Below are positions 1 to 9,574 of a DNA stretch of 64,000 bases, one piece after another. Each line of letters starts with the position of its first letter. Position 1 is the stretch's first letter. The position numbers and the translations under genes were made by a program. The notes beneath the pieces are model-generated. The model searched no databases, was not told the DNA's origin, and was given only the letters and a program-made list of their open reading frames with translations. Source of the DNA: an uncultured Ignavibacteria bacterium (GTDB taxonomy: Bacteria; Bacteroidota; Ignavibacteria; Tepidaquicellales; OLB5); contig CALMYL010000006.1 in NCBI GenBank assembly GCA_937873695.1, positions 124,001-188,000 on the forward strand, read 5' to 3'.

Positions 1-364
1 TATTACTTGAGTGAGTAAACGATACTCCGCTCATACCAACAGAGGCAACCACAATTGAAGTATTAACAGCATTCAGATTTATTGAACTGAGAGCTGTATC
101 AATTCTGAATTTTACAATTATGCTGCCCGTAAAAGATCTGGGATATGGAGAAATAAAACAACTCCTGATATCAAGATTCATTTTGTAATCAAGTACATCA
201 AATGTGTGCTTTGGAGAGTTCGGAGAGTCCTGTTCATAAAAGGAATGCGGTAACGACATTTTCCTTTCAGAACAAAGCTCGCTGCCTCTTTTAAGCGGCA
301 TCTGAGAATATATTGTACCTGCTAGCAAGAGCGTAATAATTATTGTATACAAACTGGATTTCAT
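1..364 (-). CDS. exported protein, N-terminal part only, possibly an M1-like peptidase
   Basis: The minus strand is open from an ATG at 364 to the window edge, so only the first 121 residues are visible. Residues 1-20 form a signal peptide (Lys-Ser, a long hydrophobic run, then TIYSQ). The mature part contains 'HTFDVLDYKMNLDI' and 'FTGSIIVKFRID', which resembles the first beta-strands of the N-terminal domain of M1 aminopeptidases, a family often exported by T9SS in this group. The catalytic HExxH would lie outside the window, so function is a guess. The gene diverges from queF across about 190 bp of AT-rich DNA. Confidence 0.55.
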   Translation of the reverse strand, partial: MKSSLYTIIITLLLAGTIYSQMPLKRGSELCSERKMSLPHSFYEQDSPNSPKHTFDVLDYKMNLDIRSCFISPYPRSFTGSIIVKFRIDTALSSINLNAVNTSIVVASVGMSGVSFTHSSN

Positions 365-466
365 GGCATTATTTATTAAATTTTGGAACAAAATTTTTTT
401 AAAAATAACAAAATTTTAGGGATAAAACCTATGATTTGCGTCATAATAAATTGATAATAAAAATGA

Positions 467-474
467 TATTTTTG
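467..474 (+). promoter_or_regulatory. possible Bacteroidota-type -7 box upstream of queF
   Basis: TATTTTTG fits the TAnnTTTG -7 consensus of Bacteroidota primary sigma factors and lies 84 bp before the queF start. No well-spaced TTTG -33 element is evident, so this is weak. If real it would drive queF and the hydrogenase genes overlapping it. Confidence 0.22.
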
Positions 475-557
475 AAGTGTAAGATGGATAGTTTTTTGAG
501 CAAATTTTGATAATTTTGCTGTAAATCAAGTAAAATTATTAAAGGAACCTGCAAACT

Positions 558-944
558 ATGAAAAAGTTCAATCCTGTTAAGACCGATCCGGCTAAAACGA
601 GCCTTTTAGAATCATTCGATAATTCCTTTCCACAAAGAAACTACCTTATCATTCACCGTGCCAATGAATTCACTTCTGTTTGTCCAAAGACAGGGCAGCC
701 TGATTTTGGGGTTATCACTATTTCTTACATTGCCGGCAAAAAATGTGTCGAGCTCAAATCTCTCAAATTCTACCTACAATCGTTTCGAAATGAAGGAATA
801 TTTTACGAAAATGTGATCAACAGGATCCTGGATGACCTTGTTGGTTTATTAAAGCCTAAATGGATGGAAGTAAAAGGTGAGTTTACTCCGCGGGGCGGTT
901 TAAATTCCACCGTTACTGCTGTACATGGTAAAAAGAAGCAATGA
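558..944 (+). CDS. queF: QueF, NADPH-dependent preQ0 reductase (queuosine biosynthesis)
   Basis: The 128-residue protein is a short, single-domain (type I) QueF. It reduces the nitrile of 7-cyano-7-deazaguanine to preQ1, a step in queuosine synthesis. Cys42 in 'FTSVCPKTGQPDF' fits the nucleophile that forms the thioimide, and Asp49 the general acid. 'ELKSLKFY' (66-73) is the QueF signature for NADPH/substrate binding. Length is normal for the family. The stop overlaps the start of the hydrogenase beta subunit in an ATGA, so the two are probably translated together, although no metabolic link is known. I see no preQ1 riboswitch upstream. Confidence 0.93.
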   Translation: MKKFNPVKTDPAKTSLLESFDNSFPQRNYLIIHRANEFTSVCPKTGQPDFGVITISYIAGKKCVELKSLKFYLQSFRNEGIFYENVINRILDDLVGLLKPKWMEVKGEFTPRGGLNSTVTAVHGKKKQ

Positions 945-2053
945 AAACAATAGATAAAAGTAATTTAGATAAACTTATTGGTATTCTAAAAAAAGACGGC
1001 TATACTGTTATTGGACCTGTCATTAAAGATGGTGCAATTGTATACGATGAAATTGATAGCATTAACGATATTCCTGTCGGCTGGGGAGATGAACAGGAAG
1101 CGGGATCATACAGGCTGGTTAAGCGCGGTGATGACTCTCTTTTTGGTTATGTTGTCGGTCCGCAATCCTGGAAAAAATTCCTTTTCCCCCAGAGAATGAA
1201 ACTTTGGGAAGCGGATCGCGAAGGTAAGGGTTTCACAATTAAACATTCCGATGAGCCGGTTCCTAAGTACGCATTCCTTGGAGTAAGATCATGCGAGCTG
1301 AAAGCGATTTTTATTCAGGATAAAGTTTTTAATAATGATCTGTTCACTGACAGTTATTACAATAACGTAAGGAACAATATTTTTATTATTTCCGTGAACT
1401 GCACGCAGTCTGCTTCAACTTGCTTTTGTGTATCCATGAAATCAGGGCCAAAAGCAAAAGAAGGTTATGATATTTCCCTCACTGAAGTTATCAGCAAAGA
1501 TAAGCATTATTTTGTGCTGGATGATTCTTCAGAAAAAGGAAAAGAGCTGATTGCGGAGCTTGATACCCCGGCTGCCACGGAAGCAGAGATAAAAGCGTCC
1601 GAAGCAGGCATCGCTTCTGCTGAGCTTAGTATGAAGCGCTCTATGAATACAGCAGGAATTAAAGAGTTATTATATCATAACCATGATCATCCAAACTGGG
1701 CAGAAATTGCATCACGGTGCCTTTCATGCGCTAACTGTACATTGGTTTGCCCGACATGCTTTTGTCATACAATGGAAGATACCACCGACCTGACAGGTGA
1801 CCATACCGAAAGATGGAGAAGGTGGGATTCTTGTTTCAGCCTGGATTATTCAAAGGTCGCAGGCGGTAATTTCAGAACCTCGCCTAAGGCAAGATACCGA
1901 CAGTGGATGACCCACAAGCTTGCATCGTGGATAGACCAGTTCGGCACTTCGGGATGCGTTGGCTGCGGCAGATGTATTTCCTGGTGTCCGGTTGGTATTG
2001 ATATTACAAGAGAAGTTGAAAAAATTAGAAATTCACCAAAAACAAAATCATAA
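941..2053 (+). CDS. hydB: group 3b [NiFe] hydrogenase beta subunit (two [4Fe-4S], HydB-like)
   Basis: The 370-residue iron-sulfur protein belongs to the sulfhydrogenase beta / anaerobic sulfite reductase A family. It relays electrons between the NiFe module and the flavin subunit. Two ferredoxin-type motifs are visible: Cys260/263/266/270 and Cys339/342/345/349. A further cysteine-rich patch, 'CTQSASTCFC' (154-163), lies in the middle domain, where the family also has conserved cysteines. It is first in a run with cNMP-fold, gamma, delta and alpha genes, the usual group 3b content. The start overlaps queF by 4 nt. Confidence 0.9.
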   Translation: MKTIDKSNLDKLIGILKKDGYTVIGPVIKDGAIVYDEIDSINDIPVGWGDEQEAGSYRLVKRGDDSLFGYVVGPQSWKKFLFPQRMKLWEADREGKGFTIKHSDEPVPKYAFLGVRSCELKAIFIQDKVFNNDLFTDSYYNNVRNNIFIISVNCTQSASTCFCVSMKSGPKAKEGYDISLTEVISKDKHYFVLDDSSEKGKELIAELDTPAATEAEIKASEAGIASAELSMKRSMNTAGIKELLYHNHDHPNWAEIASRCLSCANCTLVCPTCFCHTMEDTTDLTGDHTERWRRWDSCFSLDYSKVAGGNFRTSPKARYRQWMTHKLASWIDQFGTSGCVGCGRCISWCPVGIDITREVEKIRNSPKTKS

Positions 2054-2071
2054 ATATAAATAGGAAAAAAC

Positions 2072-2530
2072 ATGGAAGACCTTTCAGGAATTTTAAGAAA
2101 TCATCCATTCATGAAGGACCTTGATGAAAACTACCTGAAGCAGATAACAGGTTGCGCCTCTAATGTTGTTTACCATGAAGATGAAGTTATCTTTAAGGAA
2201 GGTGATAAAGCTGAAAAGTTCTATCTTATAAGGACAGGCAAAGTTGCTTTAGAGATCAACGGAAGAGACAAAGGAAATCTCAGGATATTAACCATCGGGC
2301 CGGGTCAGATTCTTGGCTGGTCATGGATAGTATCACCGTACAAATGGCATTTCGAAGCTCATGCTCTCGAAGAAGTAAGGGCTATCGCTCTTGATGGCGA
2401 ATGTTTGAGGAACAAATGTGAAGATGACCCCAAGATGGGTTATGAAATGCTGAAGAGATTTTCGCATATTTTAGAGCAGCGCCTGCAATCAACAAGAATG
2501 CAGCTGCTTGATGTATATAAACGTGTATAA
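2072..2530 (+). CDS. stand-alone cyclic-nucleotide-binding-fold protein in the hydrogenase operon
   Basis: The 152-residue protein consists of the Crp/Fnr beta-barrel sensor domain only (about 15-130, with 'IFKEGDKAEKFYLIRTGKV') plus a C-terminal helix. There is no helix-turn-helix, so it should not bind DNA. The phosphate-binding cassette has 'GQILGWSWIVSPYKWHF' where cAMP receptors have GE-x-G...R-x-A. The ligand-binding arginine is absent, so cyclic nucleotide binding is doubtful. It sits between beta and gamma genes with short spacers (18 and 12 nt). A similar protein accompanies group 3b hydrogenases in other bacteria, which suggests an allosteric or structural role. Confidence 0.8.
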   Translation: MEDLSGILRNHPFMKDLDENYLKQITGCASNVVYHEDEVIFKEGDKAEKFYLIRTGKVALEINGRDKGNLRILTIGPGQILGWSWIVSPYKWHFEAHALEEVRAIALDGECLRNKCEDDPKMGYEMLKRFSHILEQRLQSTRMQLLDVYKRV

Positions 2531-2542
2531 TTATTCAGGAAA

Positions 2543-3400
2543 ATGGACAATAATAAATCAGGTTTAATGAAGTTAGATCCGATGACACCTGAAGCTGTGA
2601 AGGTAAAAAAGATCTTCTGGGAAACCGAAGATGTATTCACAATAGAGCTTGTTTATGATAGCGATGAAAAAAGAGAATTCCGCTTTAAGCCGGGGCAGTT
2701 TAATATGCTTTATGCTTTTGGCGTTGGCGAGTCAGCTATATCTATCAGTTCTGATTCATCCAAAAAAAATTCCCTGCTGCATACTATTCATAAAGTCGGA
2801 TATGTTACTAATGTTCTTTCTAAGTTAAAAAAAGGTGATATAATTGGCTTACGCGGTCCGTTCGGTTCAAGCTGGCCGCTTGAAGAAGCCAAAGGTAAAG
2901 ATATTTGTATAATCGTGGGCGGTATCGGTCTGGCGCCGCTTAGACCATCTATTTACCACATTTTAAAACACCGCAAACAATACGGAAAATTTGTTCTGCT
3001 TTATGGTGCAAGGACCCCAAGAGATATACTCTACCCGGTTGAGCTTGAAAGCTGGCGCAAGAAATATGACATCCAGATCGAAGTTACCGTTGACAGGGCT
3101 GATAGTACGTGGCGCGGACATGTTGGGGTGGTTACTACTTTGCTGAATTATGTGGATCTTAACCCCGAAAAGACTCTGGCTATGGTATGTGGTCCTGAGA
3201 TCATGATGAAATATGCGGTAGATGAACTGGTCAAGAATGGTATTGCTGAAAAAGAGATCTATGTTTCGCTTGAAAGAAACATGAAATGTGCGCTCGGCTT
3301 TTGCGGTCATTGCCAGTACGGCCCCAGTTTCGTCTGCAAAGATGGCCCCGTTTTCAGTTTTAGCAACGTAACCGATATTTTTGAGATAAAGGAGCTTTAA
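2543..3400 (+). CDS. hydG: group 3b hydrogenase gamma subunit, FAD/NAD(P)-binding, [2Fe-2S]
   Basis: The 285-residue protein has the ferredoxin-NADP reductase / dihydroorotate dehydrogenase electron-transfer fold. It has an FAD-binding barrel (about 15-105), a nucleotide-binding domain with '[10 protein letters not shown]' (126-135), and a C-terminal [2Fe-2S] site from Cys249, 254, 257 and 265. It exchanges electrons between NAD(P)(H) and the iron-sulfur chain of the hydrogenase. The delta subunit follows after 4 nt. The symbol follows the Pyrococcus sulfhydrogenase naming and must not be confused with the [FeFe] maturase HydG. Confidence 0.9.
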   Translation: MDNNKSGLMKLDPMTPEAVKVKKIFWETEDVFTIELVYDSDEKREFRFKPGQFNMLYAFGVGESAISISSDSSKKNSLLHTIHKVGYVTNVLSKLKKGDIIGLRGPFGSSWPLEEAKGKDICIIVGGIGLAPLRPSIYHILKHRKQYGKFVLLYGARTPRDILYPVELESWRKKYDIQIEVTVDRADSTWRGHVGVVTTLLNYVDLNPEKTLAMVCGPEIMMKYAVDELVKNGIAEKEIYVSLERNMKCALGFCGHCQYGPSFVCKDGPVFSFSNVTDIFEIKEL

Positions 3401-3404
3401 TATA

Positions 3405-4181
3405 ATGGCAAATAAGAAACCGAGATTGGCTGTTTTCAAAATGTCTTCATGTGACGGATGTCAGCTTTCACTGCTTGATGCTGAAGACGAACTGCTTGAT
3501 GTACTGGGAGGTGTTGAACTTGCTTATTTTCCCGAAGCCTCGAGCAAAATGCTGAAAGGACCCTATGATATAGGTTTGGTGGAAGGCAGTATTACAACAC
3601 CAAGAAATGTTGAAGAAATAAGACAGATCAGAAAAGACTGTAAGATTCTTATTACTATAGGCGCATGCGCTACTGCCGGCGGAATTCAGGCGTTGAGAAA
3701 CTGGAAAAATACCCAGGAATTCACAAAGATAGTTTATGCATCTCCTGAATATATTTCAACACTGGACAGGTCACTTCCTGTTAATGCTTTTGTACATGTT
3801 GATTTTGAATTAAGAGGCTGCCCTATTAATAAATATCAGCTTATTGAAGTATTGAACGCGTTTTTGAACAGCAGGAAACCTAATATTTCTACATACAGCG
3901 TTTGCATTGATTGTAAACTAAAAGGTAATGTGTGCGTTATGACCGCTCACAATGTTCAGTGTTTGGGACCGGTTACCCAAACAGGATGCAACGCGCTTTG
4001 TCCTTCTTATAACCGGGGCTGTTTTGGCTGTTATGGACCTATGGATTCGGCAAATACCGCGGCACTTGCTAAACAATTCAAAGAAATGGGAAGTACCAAA
4101 TTTGAGATAATGACTGCTTTCCGCAGCTTTAATGCATATGCCGAAGCGTTTAGAAAAGAAAGTGAAGCAAATGAAAAATAA
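3405..4181 (+). CDS. hydD: group 3b [NiFe] hydrogenase small (delta) subunit
   Basis: The 258-residue small subunit carries the proximal [4Fe-4S] ligands: 'SSCDGCQ' (Cys16/19), the 'GACATAGG' loop and 'RGCPINKYQ'. It then has C-terminal cysteine clusters ('[11 protein letters not shown]' and '[18 protein letters not shown]') for the medial and distal clusters. There is no Tat signal, so the enzyme is cytoplasmic, as expected for group 3. The 3' end overlaps the preferred alpha start by 11 nt. Confidence 0.93.
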   Translation: MANKKPRLAVFKMSSCDGCQLSLLDAEDELLDVLGGVELAYFPEASSKMLKGPYDIGLVEGSITTPRNVEEIRQIRKDCKILITIGACATAGGIQALRNWKNTQEFTKIVYASPEYISTLDRSLPVNAFVHVDFELRGCPINKYQLIEVLNAFLNSRKPNISTYSVCIDCKLKGNVCVMTAHNVQCLGPVTQTGCNALCPSYNRGCFGCYGPMDSANTAALAKQFKEMGSTKFEIMTAFRSFNAYAEAFRKESEANEK

Positions 4182-5460
4182 GACTATTAAAGTAGATTAT
4201 ATAGCGCGGGTTGAAGGAGAAGGCGCGCTGTATCTTAAAATTAAAAATAATGAAGTATCTGATGTAAGACTGGAGATCTTTGAACCGCCCCGCTTCTTCG
4301 AAGCATTCTTAAGAGGAAGACCCTACAGCGAAGCTCCGGATATTACCGCCAGAATATGCGGCATATGCCCGGTGGCTTACCAAATGAGCGCGGTTCATGC
4401 AATGGAAAATGCTTTTGATGTTACCATTCCACCCGAGATCAGAGAACTGAGAAGGCTCTTGTACTGCGGTGAATGGATAGAAAGTCATACCCTGCATTTA
4501 TATATGCTTCATGCCCCTGATTTCCTTGGATACGATGATGTTGTGCAAATGGCTAAAGACTATCCTGATATTGTGAAAAAAGCGCTGCGGCTGAAAAAAG
4601 CCGGAAATGACATCATGAATCTTGTTGGCGGAAGAGAGATCCACCCGATAAATGTAAAGGTGGGCGGTTTCTACAAAGTACCGACAAGAAAAGAACTGAT
4701 GAAAATGCATGATGAGATTAGCTGGGCAAGAGATGCGGCTGTTGAAACAGCGAGGTTCGCAGCTACGCTTAAGTTCCCGGAATTTTTCCAGGATTATGAA
4801 TGTGTATCACTGGTACACCCGGATGAATATCCCTTTAACGAAGGGCGTATCATTTCAAACAAGGGTGTCGATATCTCACCTGAACAGTACGATTTCCATT
4901 TCAGGGAAGAGCATGTAGAGCATTCGCATGCATTGCATTCAAGGATCCGCGAAAGAGGCAACTATCTTGTAGGTCCTATTGCAAGATACAATCTGAATTA
5001 TGAAAAACTTACGTCTCTTTGCAAAGAAATTGCAGCCGAAACAGGACTTGGCAGGGAATGCTATAATCCGTTTAAGAGCATAATTGTACGCGGAATAGAG
5101 ACCATTTATTCTTGTGAAGAAGCTTTGAGGATAATTGATAATTACAGAATGCCCGATAGCCCGGCCGTAGAAGTGGAACCCTCAGAGGCAACAGGATACG
5201 CCTGCACCGAAGCTCCGCGGGGAATGATCTATCACAGGTACAGGGTTAATTCCGAAGGTTTGATAGAAGACGCTAAGATAGTTCCTCCTACATCGCAGAA
5301 CCAGAAGACGATTGAAAATGATCTCAGGAATTTTGTTCCGTCACTTATCAATTTGCCCGAAAAGGATCTGGTGTGGAAATGTGAACAGGCAATAAGGAAT
5401 TATGATCCGTGCATTTCATGCGCAACACATTTTTTGAAATTAGATATTCAAAGGGAGTAG
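4171..5460 (+). CDS. hydA: group 3b [NiFe] hydrogenase large (alpha) subunit
   Basis: This is the catalytic subunit, which interconverts H2 and protons with NAD(P)(H) through the partner subunits. The four NiFe ligands are intact: 'RICGIC' (Cys63/66) and 'DPCISCATH' (Cys414/417, His420) in the 429-residue reading. The C-terminal tail after His420 is only FLKLDIQRE, the likely peptide removed by the protease gene just downstream. I chose ATG 4171 over ATG 4132. The longer form would add 13 unlike residues and a 50-nt overlap, and family N-termini begin close to the [11 protein letters not shown] strand. Confidence 0.93.
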   Translation: MKNKTIKVDYIARVEGEGALYLKIKNNEVSDVRLEIFEPPRFFEAFLRGRPYSEAPDITARICGICPVAYQMSAVHAMENAFDVTIPPEIRELRRLLYCGEWIESHTLHLYMLHAPDFLGYDDVVQMAKDYPDIVKKALRLKKAGNDIMNLVGGREIHPINVKVGGFYKVPTRKELMKMHDEISWARDAAVETARFAATLKFPEFFQDYECVSLVHPDEYPFNEGRIISNKGVDISPEQYDFHFREEHVEHSHALHSRIRERGNYLVGPIARYNLNYEKLTSLCKEIAAETGLGRECYNPFKSIIVRGIETIYSCEEALRIIDNYRMPDSPAVEVEPSEATGYACTEAPRGMIYHRYRVNSEGLIEDAKIVPPTSQNQKTIENDLRNFVPSLINLPEKDLVWKCEQAIRNYDPCISCATHFLKLDIQRE

Positions 5461-5478
5461 ATTTCCTGCTGAATTAAA

Positions 5479-5934
5479 ATGAATAATACCGGAATACTGA
5501 TAATAGGTATAGGCAATGAATACCGCGGCGATGACGCCGCGGGTCTTCTTGCCGCAAGAAAACTCAGAAATTACGATCTGAAAGGAATTGAAGTTATTGA
5601 AAATAACGGCGATGGCGCCGAATTAATTAATAAATGGACCGGAAGAAAAAAAGTGATACTGATTGATGCAGTGCAATCAGGCTCAAAACCGGGAACGATT
5701 CACGAATTTTCAGCTCCAGGCTCTATATTACCGTCAGAACTTTTTAAGTTCTCCACTCATCTGTTCAGCGTACCGCAAGCTATATATCTTTCAGCCTCTC
5801 TTGGTAATCTGCCGCAAGAATTAACAATTTATGGAATAGAAGCATCATCATTTGAATCCGGAACGAAACTGTCTGCTGAGGTTGAAATTGCAGTTAATAA
5901 TATCGTACATTTAGTAAGTAAAATTATCTGGTAA
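5479..5934 (+). CDS. [NiFe] hydrogenase maturation protease (M52 family) for the 3b enzyme
   Basis: The 151-residue protein begins with 'IGIGNEYRGDDAAG', the HycI/HyaD-type motif whose Asp binds the nickel of the precursor. It also has 'LIDAVQSGSKPGT' with the second conserved Asp. It should cut the alpha subunit tail after the last metal-ligand His. It is 18 nt downstream of the alpha gene. A second, different protease follows the 3c enzyme at 12601, so each hydrogenase has its own. Confidence 0.9.
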   Translation: MNNTGILIIGIGNEYRGDDAAGLLAARKLRNYDLKGIEVIENNGDGAELINKWTGRKKVILIDAVQSGSKPGTIHEFSAPGSILPSELFKFSTHLFSVPQAIYLSASLGNLPQELTIYGIEASSFESGTKLSAEVEIAVNNIVHLVSKIIW

Positions 5935-5962
5935 ATCTAAAATCAAAGGAGAGTTCTGCTTT

Positions 5963-6649
5963 ATGGATAAAAAATCCGTATTTGCTGAATCCTTTGCGCT
6001 GGATAATGCAGCTAAAGATATTGTTGAGATACGCAGAAGGATCAAGTATGAAAGTGAACTTGATAAGAGTTTTAAGGATAAGATAGCCAAATCAGCTCAC
6101 GGTGAGAAACTATATGGCTGTATTCAGTGCGGCACCTGTAGTGCTGCATGTCCGGTTAGCCATTACATGGATTATACGCCAAGGAAAATAATCCAGATGG
6201 TGCGTGAAGGATTCAAAGAAGAAGTATTAACATCATCAACAGTTTGGCTTTGCGCCTCATGTTACGCATGTACTGTTGAGTGCCCCAAAGGAATAAAAAT
6301 TACCGATGTAATGTATGCTCTGAAAAGAGAATCCATACTGGGTAATTATTATCCTAAAAAATCCCCTGCCTCAATATTAGCCAACAATTTCTTTAACCAG
6401 GTCTTAAATAACGGCCGCAACAGCGAAGGGCCGCTTCTGGTTAAGATGTATCTTAAGACCAACCCGTTCATGCTGCTGAAGAACATGGCGCTGGGCTTTA
6501 AACTGTGGATGAGAGGCAGAATATCCCTTAAGACCGAAAGGATCAAAGATAAAAGATCTTTAAAAAGACTTCTGCAAAGCGTAGAAGATAACTCAATTAA
6601 CAAAGCTAAAATCAATTCCCCGGCTTTAAAGGAGGCATCTGCCGTATGA
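5963..6649 (+). CDS. hdrC: heterodisulfide reductase-like subunit C (HdrC)
   Basis: The 228-residue soluble protein has two [4Fe-4S] motifs: Cys53/56/59/63 in 'CIQCGTCSAACP' and Cys97/100/103/107 in 'CASCYACTVECP'. It links the flavin subunit HdrA to the HdrB active site. The C-terminal 80 residues are basic and helical, somewhat longer than the minimal archaeal form. The preceding AAAGGAGAG at 5945 is a good Shine-Dalgarno-like site. It overlaps hdrB by 4 nt. Confidence 0.88.
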   Translation: MDKKSVFAESFALDNAAKDIVEIRRRIKYESELDKSFKDKIAKSAHGEKLYGCIQCGTCSAACPVSHYMDYTPRKIIQMVREGFKEEVLTSSTVWLCASCYACTVECPKGIKITDVMYALKRESILGNYYPKKSPASILANNFFNQVLNNGRNSEGPLLVKMYLKTNPFMLLKNMALGFKLWMRGRISLKTERIKDKRSLKRLLQSVEDNSINKAKINSPALKEASAV

Positions 6650-7548
6650 AATATATTTATTACCCCGGATGCTCTTTAAAAAGCACGGGTAAACTTTACG
6701 AAGAATCTTTGTTGGCGGTATTTGATGCGCTTGGTATTGAATACGAAGAACTCAACGACTGGAATTGCTGCGGGGCAACTGCTTATATGGCAGTAGATGA
6801 AAAAAAAGCGTTTGTGCTTGCCGCCAGGAACCTTGCGCTTGCCGAACAGCAGATGAAAGATGAAAAAGAAGTGAACATCGTTGCTCCGTGCAGCGCTTGT
6901 TATATGATACTTCTTAAAACTCAGAAATACCTTGAGGATAACCCGGAAGATATGGCTGTTATTAAAGCCGCATTGAAGGAATCAGGGCTGGAGTATAACG
7001 CGAAAGCAAAGGTAAGACACCCGATCGATGTATTGATAAATGATCTGGGTGAAAAGGAGATCTCAAAGCGTATTACGAAACCTCTGAAGGGTATCAGGGT
7101 TGCCTCGTATTACGGCTGCCAAACAGTTAGACCGTATTCAACTTTCGATGACCAGAGAAATCCGGTTGCTATGGATAATCTTTTTAAGGCAGCCGGTGCC
7201 GAAGTAGTTGACTGGTCTATGAAGACCCGTTGCTGCGGCGCCAGCTTAACAGGCACCATTCAGGAAGTTGCTCTTCCTTTAAGCTATATTATTCTGCACG
7301 AAGCAAAAAAGAGAAGGGCTGATGTTGTTACTACGGCTTGCTCTTTATGCCAGTTCAACCTGGAGTGTTACCAGACTAATATTGATAAGAAATTCAAAAC
7401 AGATACAAAAATAGATGTAATTTATTTTACCCAGCTTCTGGGGCTGGCGCTTGGTATAGAGCCAAAGAAACTTGGCATGAACCGCTTGTTTTCACAGCCT
7501 GAAGATCTTTACAGGATAATGGAAGGAGGTAAGCCGGTATATGTTTAA
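6646..7548 (+). CDS. hdrB: heterodisulfide reductase-like subunit B (HdrB), two complete CCG motifs
   Basis: The 300-residue protein has two cysteine-rich CCG domains: Cys9, Cys41-42, Cys82/85 and Cys158, Cys196-197, Cys232/235. In methanogen HdrB these hold two non-cubane [4Fe-4S] clusters that cleave CoM-S-S-CoB. Both motifs are complete, so a disulfide-type acceptor is expected, but which one is unknown in a bacterium without coenzymes M and B. It overlaps hdrC (4 nt) and hdrA (8 nt). GGAGG at 7523-7527 lies before the hdrA start. Confidence 0.9.
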   Translation: MKYIYYPGCSLKSTGKLYEESLLAVFDALGIEYEELNDWNCCGATAYMAVDEKKAFVLAARNLALAEQQMKDEKEVNIVAPCSACYMILLKTQKYLEDNPEDMAVIKAALKESGLEYNAKAKVRHPIDVLINDLGEKEISKRITKPLKGIRVASYYGCQTVRPYSTFDDQRNPVAMDNLFKAAGAEVVDWSMKTRCCGASLTGTIQEVALPLSYIILHEAKKRRADVVTTACSLCQFNLECYQTNIDKKFKTDTKIDVIYFTQLLGLALGIEPKKLGMNRLFSQPEDLYRIMEGGKPVYV

Positions 7549-9574
7549 TACTAACGGAAATGGCGCACCAAAGATCGGATTTTATGTCTGTCATTGCGGA
7601 CATAATATTGCTTCTATGGTAGATGTCGAAGAAGTTCAGAAGTTCGCTTCAACACTGCCGGGTGTAAAAGTATCCCGTGATTACAAATATATGTGCTCAG
7701 ATCCGGGACAGGAACTGATACAGAAAGATATCAAAGAGCTGGGGCTCAACAGGATTGTTGTTGCATCCTGTTCGCCGCTGCTGCATGAGCATACCTTCCG
7801 TGTTGCCGCTGAAAAAGCGGGACTCAATCCTTATTATTTCCATATGGTAAATATCCGCGAAAATGTCTCATGGGTGCACACAGATAAGCTGACTGCTACC
7901 CGGAAGGCCATGGCTTTAACACAAGCTGCAATTCAAAGAGTATTTTTCCATAAACCACTTGAAAAGAAAACTGTTCCGGTGAACCCGGATGTATTAATAG
8001 TTGGCGGCGGAATTGCGGGCATAACCGCAGCGCTTACAATTGCCAATGCCGGAAAACATGTTTACCTGGTTGAGCGCGAGCCGACCATTGGCGGCCATAT
8101 GGCAATGTTCGATAAAACATTCCCGACTCTTGACTGCGCAGCATGCATATTAACCCCCAAAATGTCAGCAGTAAAATCGCATCCTAATATCACTTTATGG
8201 ACTTATTCAGAAGTTGAAAAGGTTGAGGGTTTTGTGGGTAATTACAGGGTAAATATAAAACGCAAACCCCGTTACGTGATAGAAGAATTGTGCGTTGGAT
8301 GTATGGAATGTATTGATGCATGCATATATAAAGAAGCGAAGTATCCGGATGAATTCAATCAGAAGCTGAGTAAACGTAAACCTATATATATTCCTTTCCC
8401 GCAGGCAACTCCGCAGGTTGTTTTGTTTGATCCTGAAACATGTATAGATTTCAAGAGCCACAGGTGCAAAAAAACCTGTATAGAAGCATGTGACCGCAAA
8501 GCGATCGATCTTCTACAGGTACCTGAATACAAAGAAATTAATGTTGGCACTGTAATTTTAACTACAGGATTCAAACCGTATGATGCAGAGCTTTCTCCGC
8601 AATATGGTTACGGCAAATTCCCCAATGTTTATACTTCGCTTGAAATTGAAAGACTTGTTAACGCTTCGGGACCCACAGCCGGTGAAGTTGTAACAAAGGA
8701 TGGAAAGAAACCCAAATCGGTGGGCATCATACATTGTGTGGGTTCACGCGATCAGAAAGCGCACAAATGGTGCTCTAAGGTATGCTGCATGTATTCGTTA
8801 AAACTTGCACACCTTATTAAGGAGCATACCGGCGCGCAGGTTTATAATTTCTATATTGATATGCGTACGCCGGGCAAAGGATATGAAGAATTTTATGATA
8901 AACTGATGACCGAAGGTGTACATTTTGTACGCGGACGTGTATCTGAAGTAACAGACTGGGCATTGGTTCCCGAAGAGGAGAACAAGCTCACTATCAGGGT
9001 TGAAGATACGCTGGTAGGCGTTGTGCGCAGAGTGCCCGTGGATATGGTTGTTTTGGCGGTTGGGCTTGAACCCCGCGCTGACGCAGGTGATATCAGACGC
9101 ATGTTCAATATATCTTGCTCAAATGAAGGCTGGTTCCTTGAAAGACACCCGAAACTTGCGCCTGTAAACACCTTTACTGACGGTATTTTCATTGCCGGCG
9201 CATGCCAGGGACCAAAAGATATCCCTGACTCAGTTGCGCAGGCCGGTGCCGCTGCCGCTGAAGTACTTTCACTTATCAGCGCAGGAAGCATTGAGCTTGA
9301 GCCTAATACAGCAAGTATTAACGAGAAATTCTGTTCAGGGTGTAAATCTTGCATCCCGATCTGTCCTTATTCAGCAATTTCATATAACGATAGCACGCAA
9401 AAAGCTGTTATCAACGAAGCATTATGCAAAGGCTGCGGAACGTGTGTAGCTGCATGTCCCTCAGGCTCTATCATTCAGAATCTGTTTGAAGATGAACAGA
9501 TTTTTAGTGAAATAGACGGATTGTTAAAATTTGCAGATATAGAACTGGAAGAAACGGAGGCTGAACATGCCTGA
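7541..9574 (+). CDS. hdrA: heterodisulfide reductase-like subunit A (HdrA), bifurcating flavoprotein
   Basis: The 677-residue protein has the usual HdrA order. An N-terminal domain with 'VCHCGHN' comes first, then an FAD-binding thioredoxin-reductase-like domain ('VGGGIAGITAAL', about 151-162). An internal ferredoxin segment follows ('CVGCMECIDAC' and nearby 'CKKTCIEACDRKA'), and two C-terminal [4Fe-4S] motifs ('CSGCKSCIPICP', 'CKGCGTCVAACP'). Its flavin should split electron pairs from the 3c hydrogenase between ferredoxin and HdrB. It is not fused to MvhD, which is the next gene (8-nt overlap). Confidence 0.92.
   Translation: MFNTNGNGAPKIGFYVCHCGHNIASMVDVEEVQKFASTLPGVKVSRDYKYMCSDPGQELIQKDIKELGLNRIVVASCSPLLHEHTFRVAAEKAGLNPYYFHMVNIRENVSWVHTDKLTATRKAMALTQAAIQRVFFHKPLEKKTVPVNPDVLIVGGGIAGITAALTIANAGKHVYLVEREPTIGGHMAMFDKTFPTLDCAACILTPKMSAVKSHPNITLWTYSEVEKVEGFVGNYRVNIKRKPRYVIEELCVGCMECIDACIYKEAKYPDEFNQKLSKRKPIYIPFPQATPQVVLFDPETCIDFKSHRCKKTCIEACDRKAIDLLQVPEYKEINVGTVILTTGFKPYDAELSPQYGYGKFPNVYTSLEIERLVNASGPTAGEVVTKDGKKPKSVGIIHCVGSRDQKAHKWCSKVCCMYSLKLAHLIKEHTGAQVYNFYIDMRTPGKGYEEFYDKLMTEGVHFVRGRVSEVTDWALVPEEENKLTIRVEDTLVGVVRRVPVDMVVLAVGLEPRADAGDIRRMFNISCSNEGWFLERHPKLAPVNTFTDGIFIAGACQGPKDIPDSVAQAGAAAAEVLSLISAGSIELEPNTASINEKFCSGCKSCIPICPYSAISYNDSTQKAVINEALCKGCGTCVAACPSGSIIQNLFEDEQIFSEIDGLLKFADIELEETEAEHA

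Noticed and set aside
2963-3439. 158-codon minus-strand frame over the hydrogenase gamma gene
   Set aside because: Antisense to conserved FAD/NAD(P) and [2Fe-2S] motifs. No family features of its own.
4132-4170. Longer N-terminus of the 3b large subunit
   Set aside because: It would add 13 residues ([13 protein letters not shown]) unlike the family and increase the overlap with the small subunit gene. ATG 4171 fits better.
8893-9354. 153-codon minus-strand frame inside hdrA
   Set aside because: It lies wholly within a gene with strong domain evidence, and its translation is low-complexity and Ser/Thr-rich.
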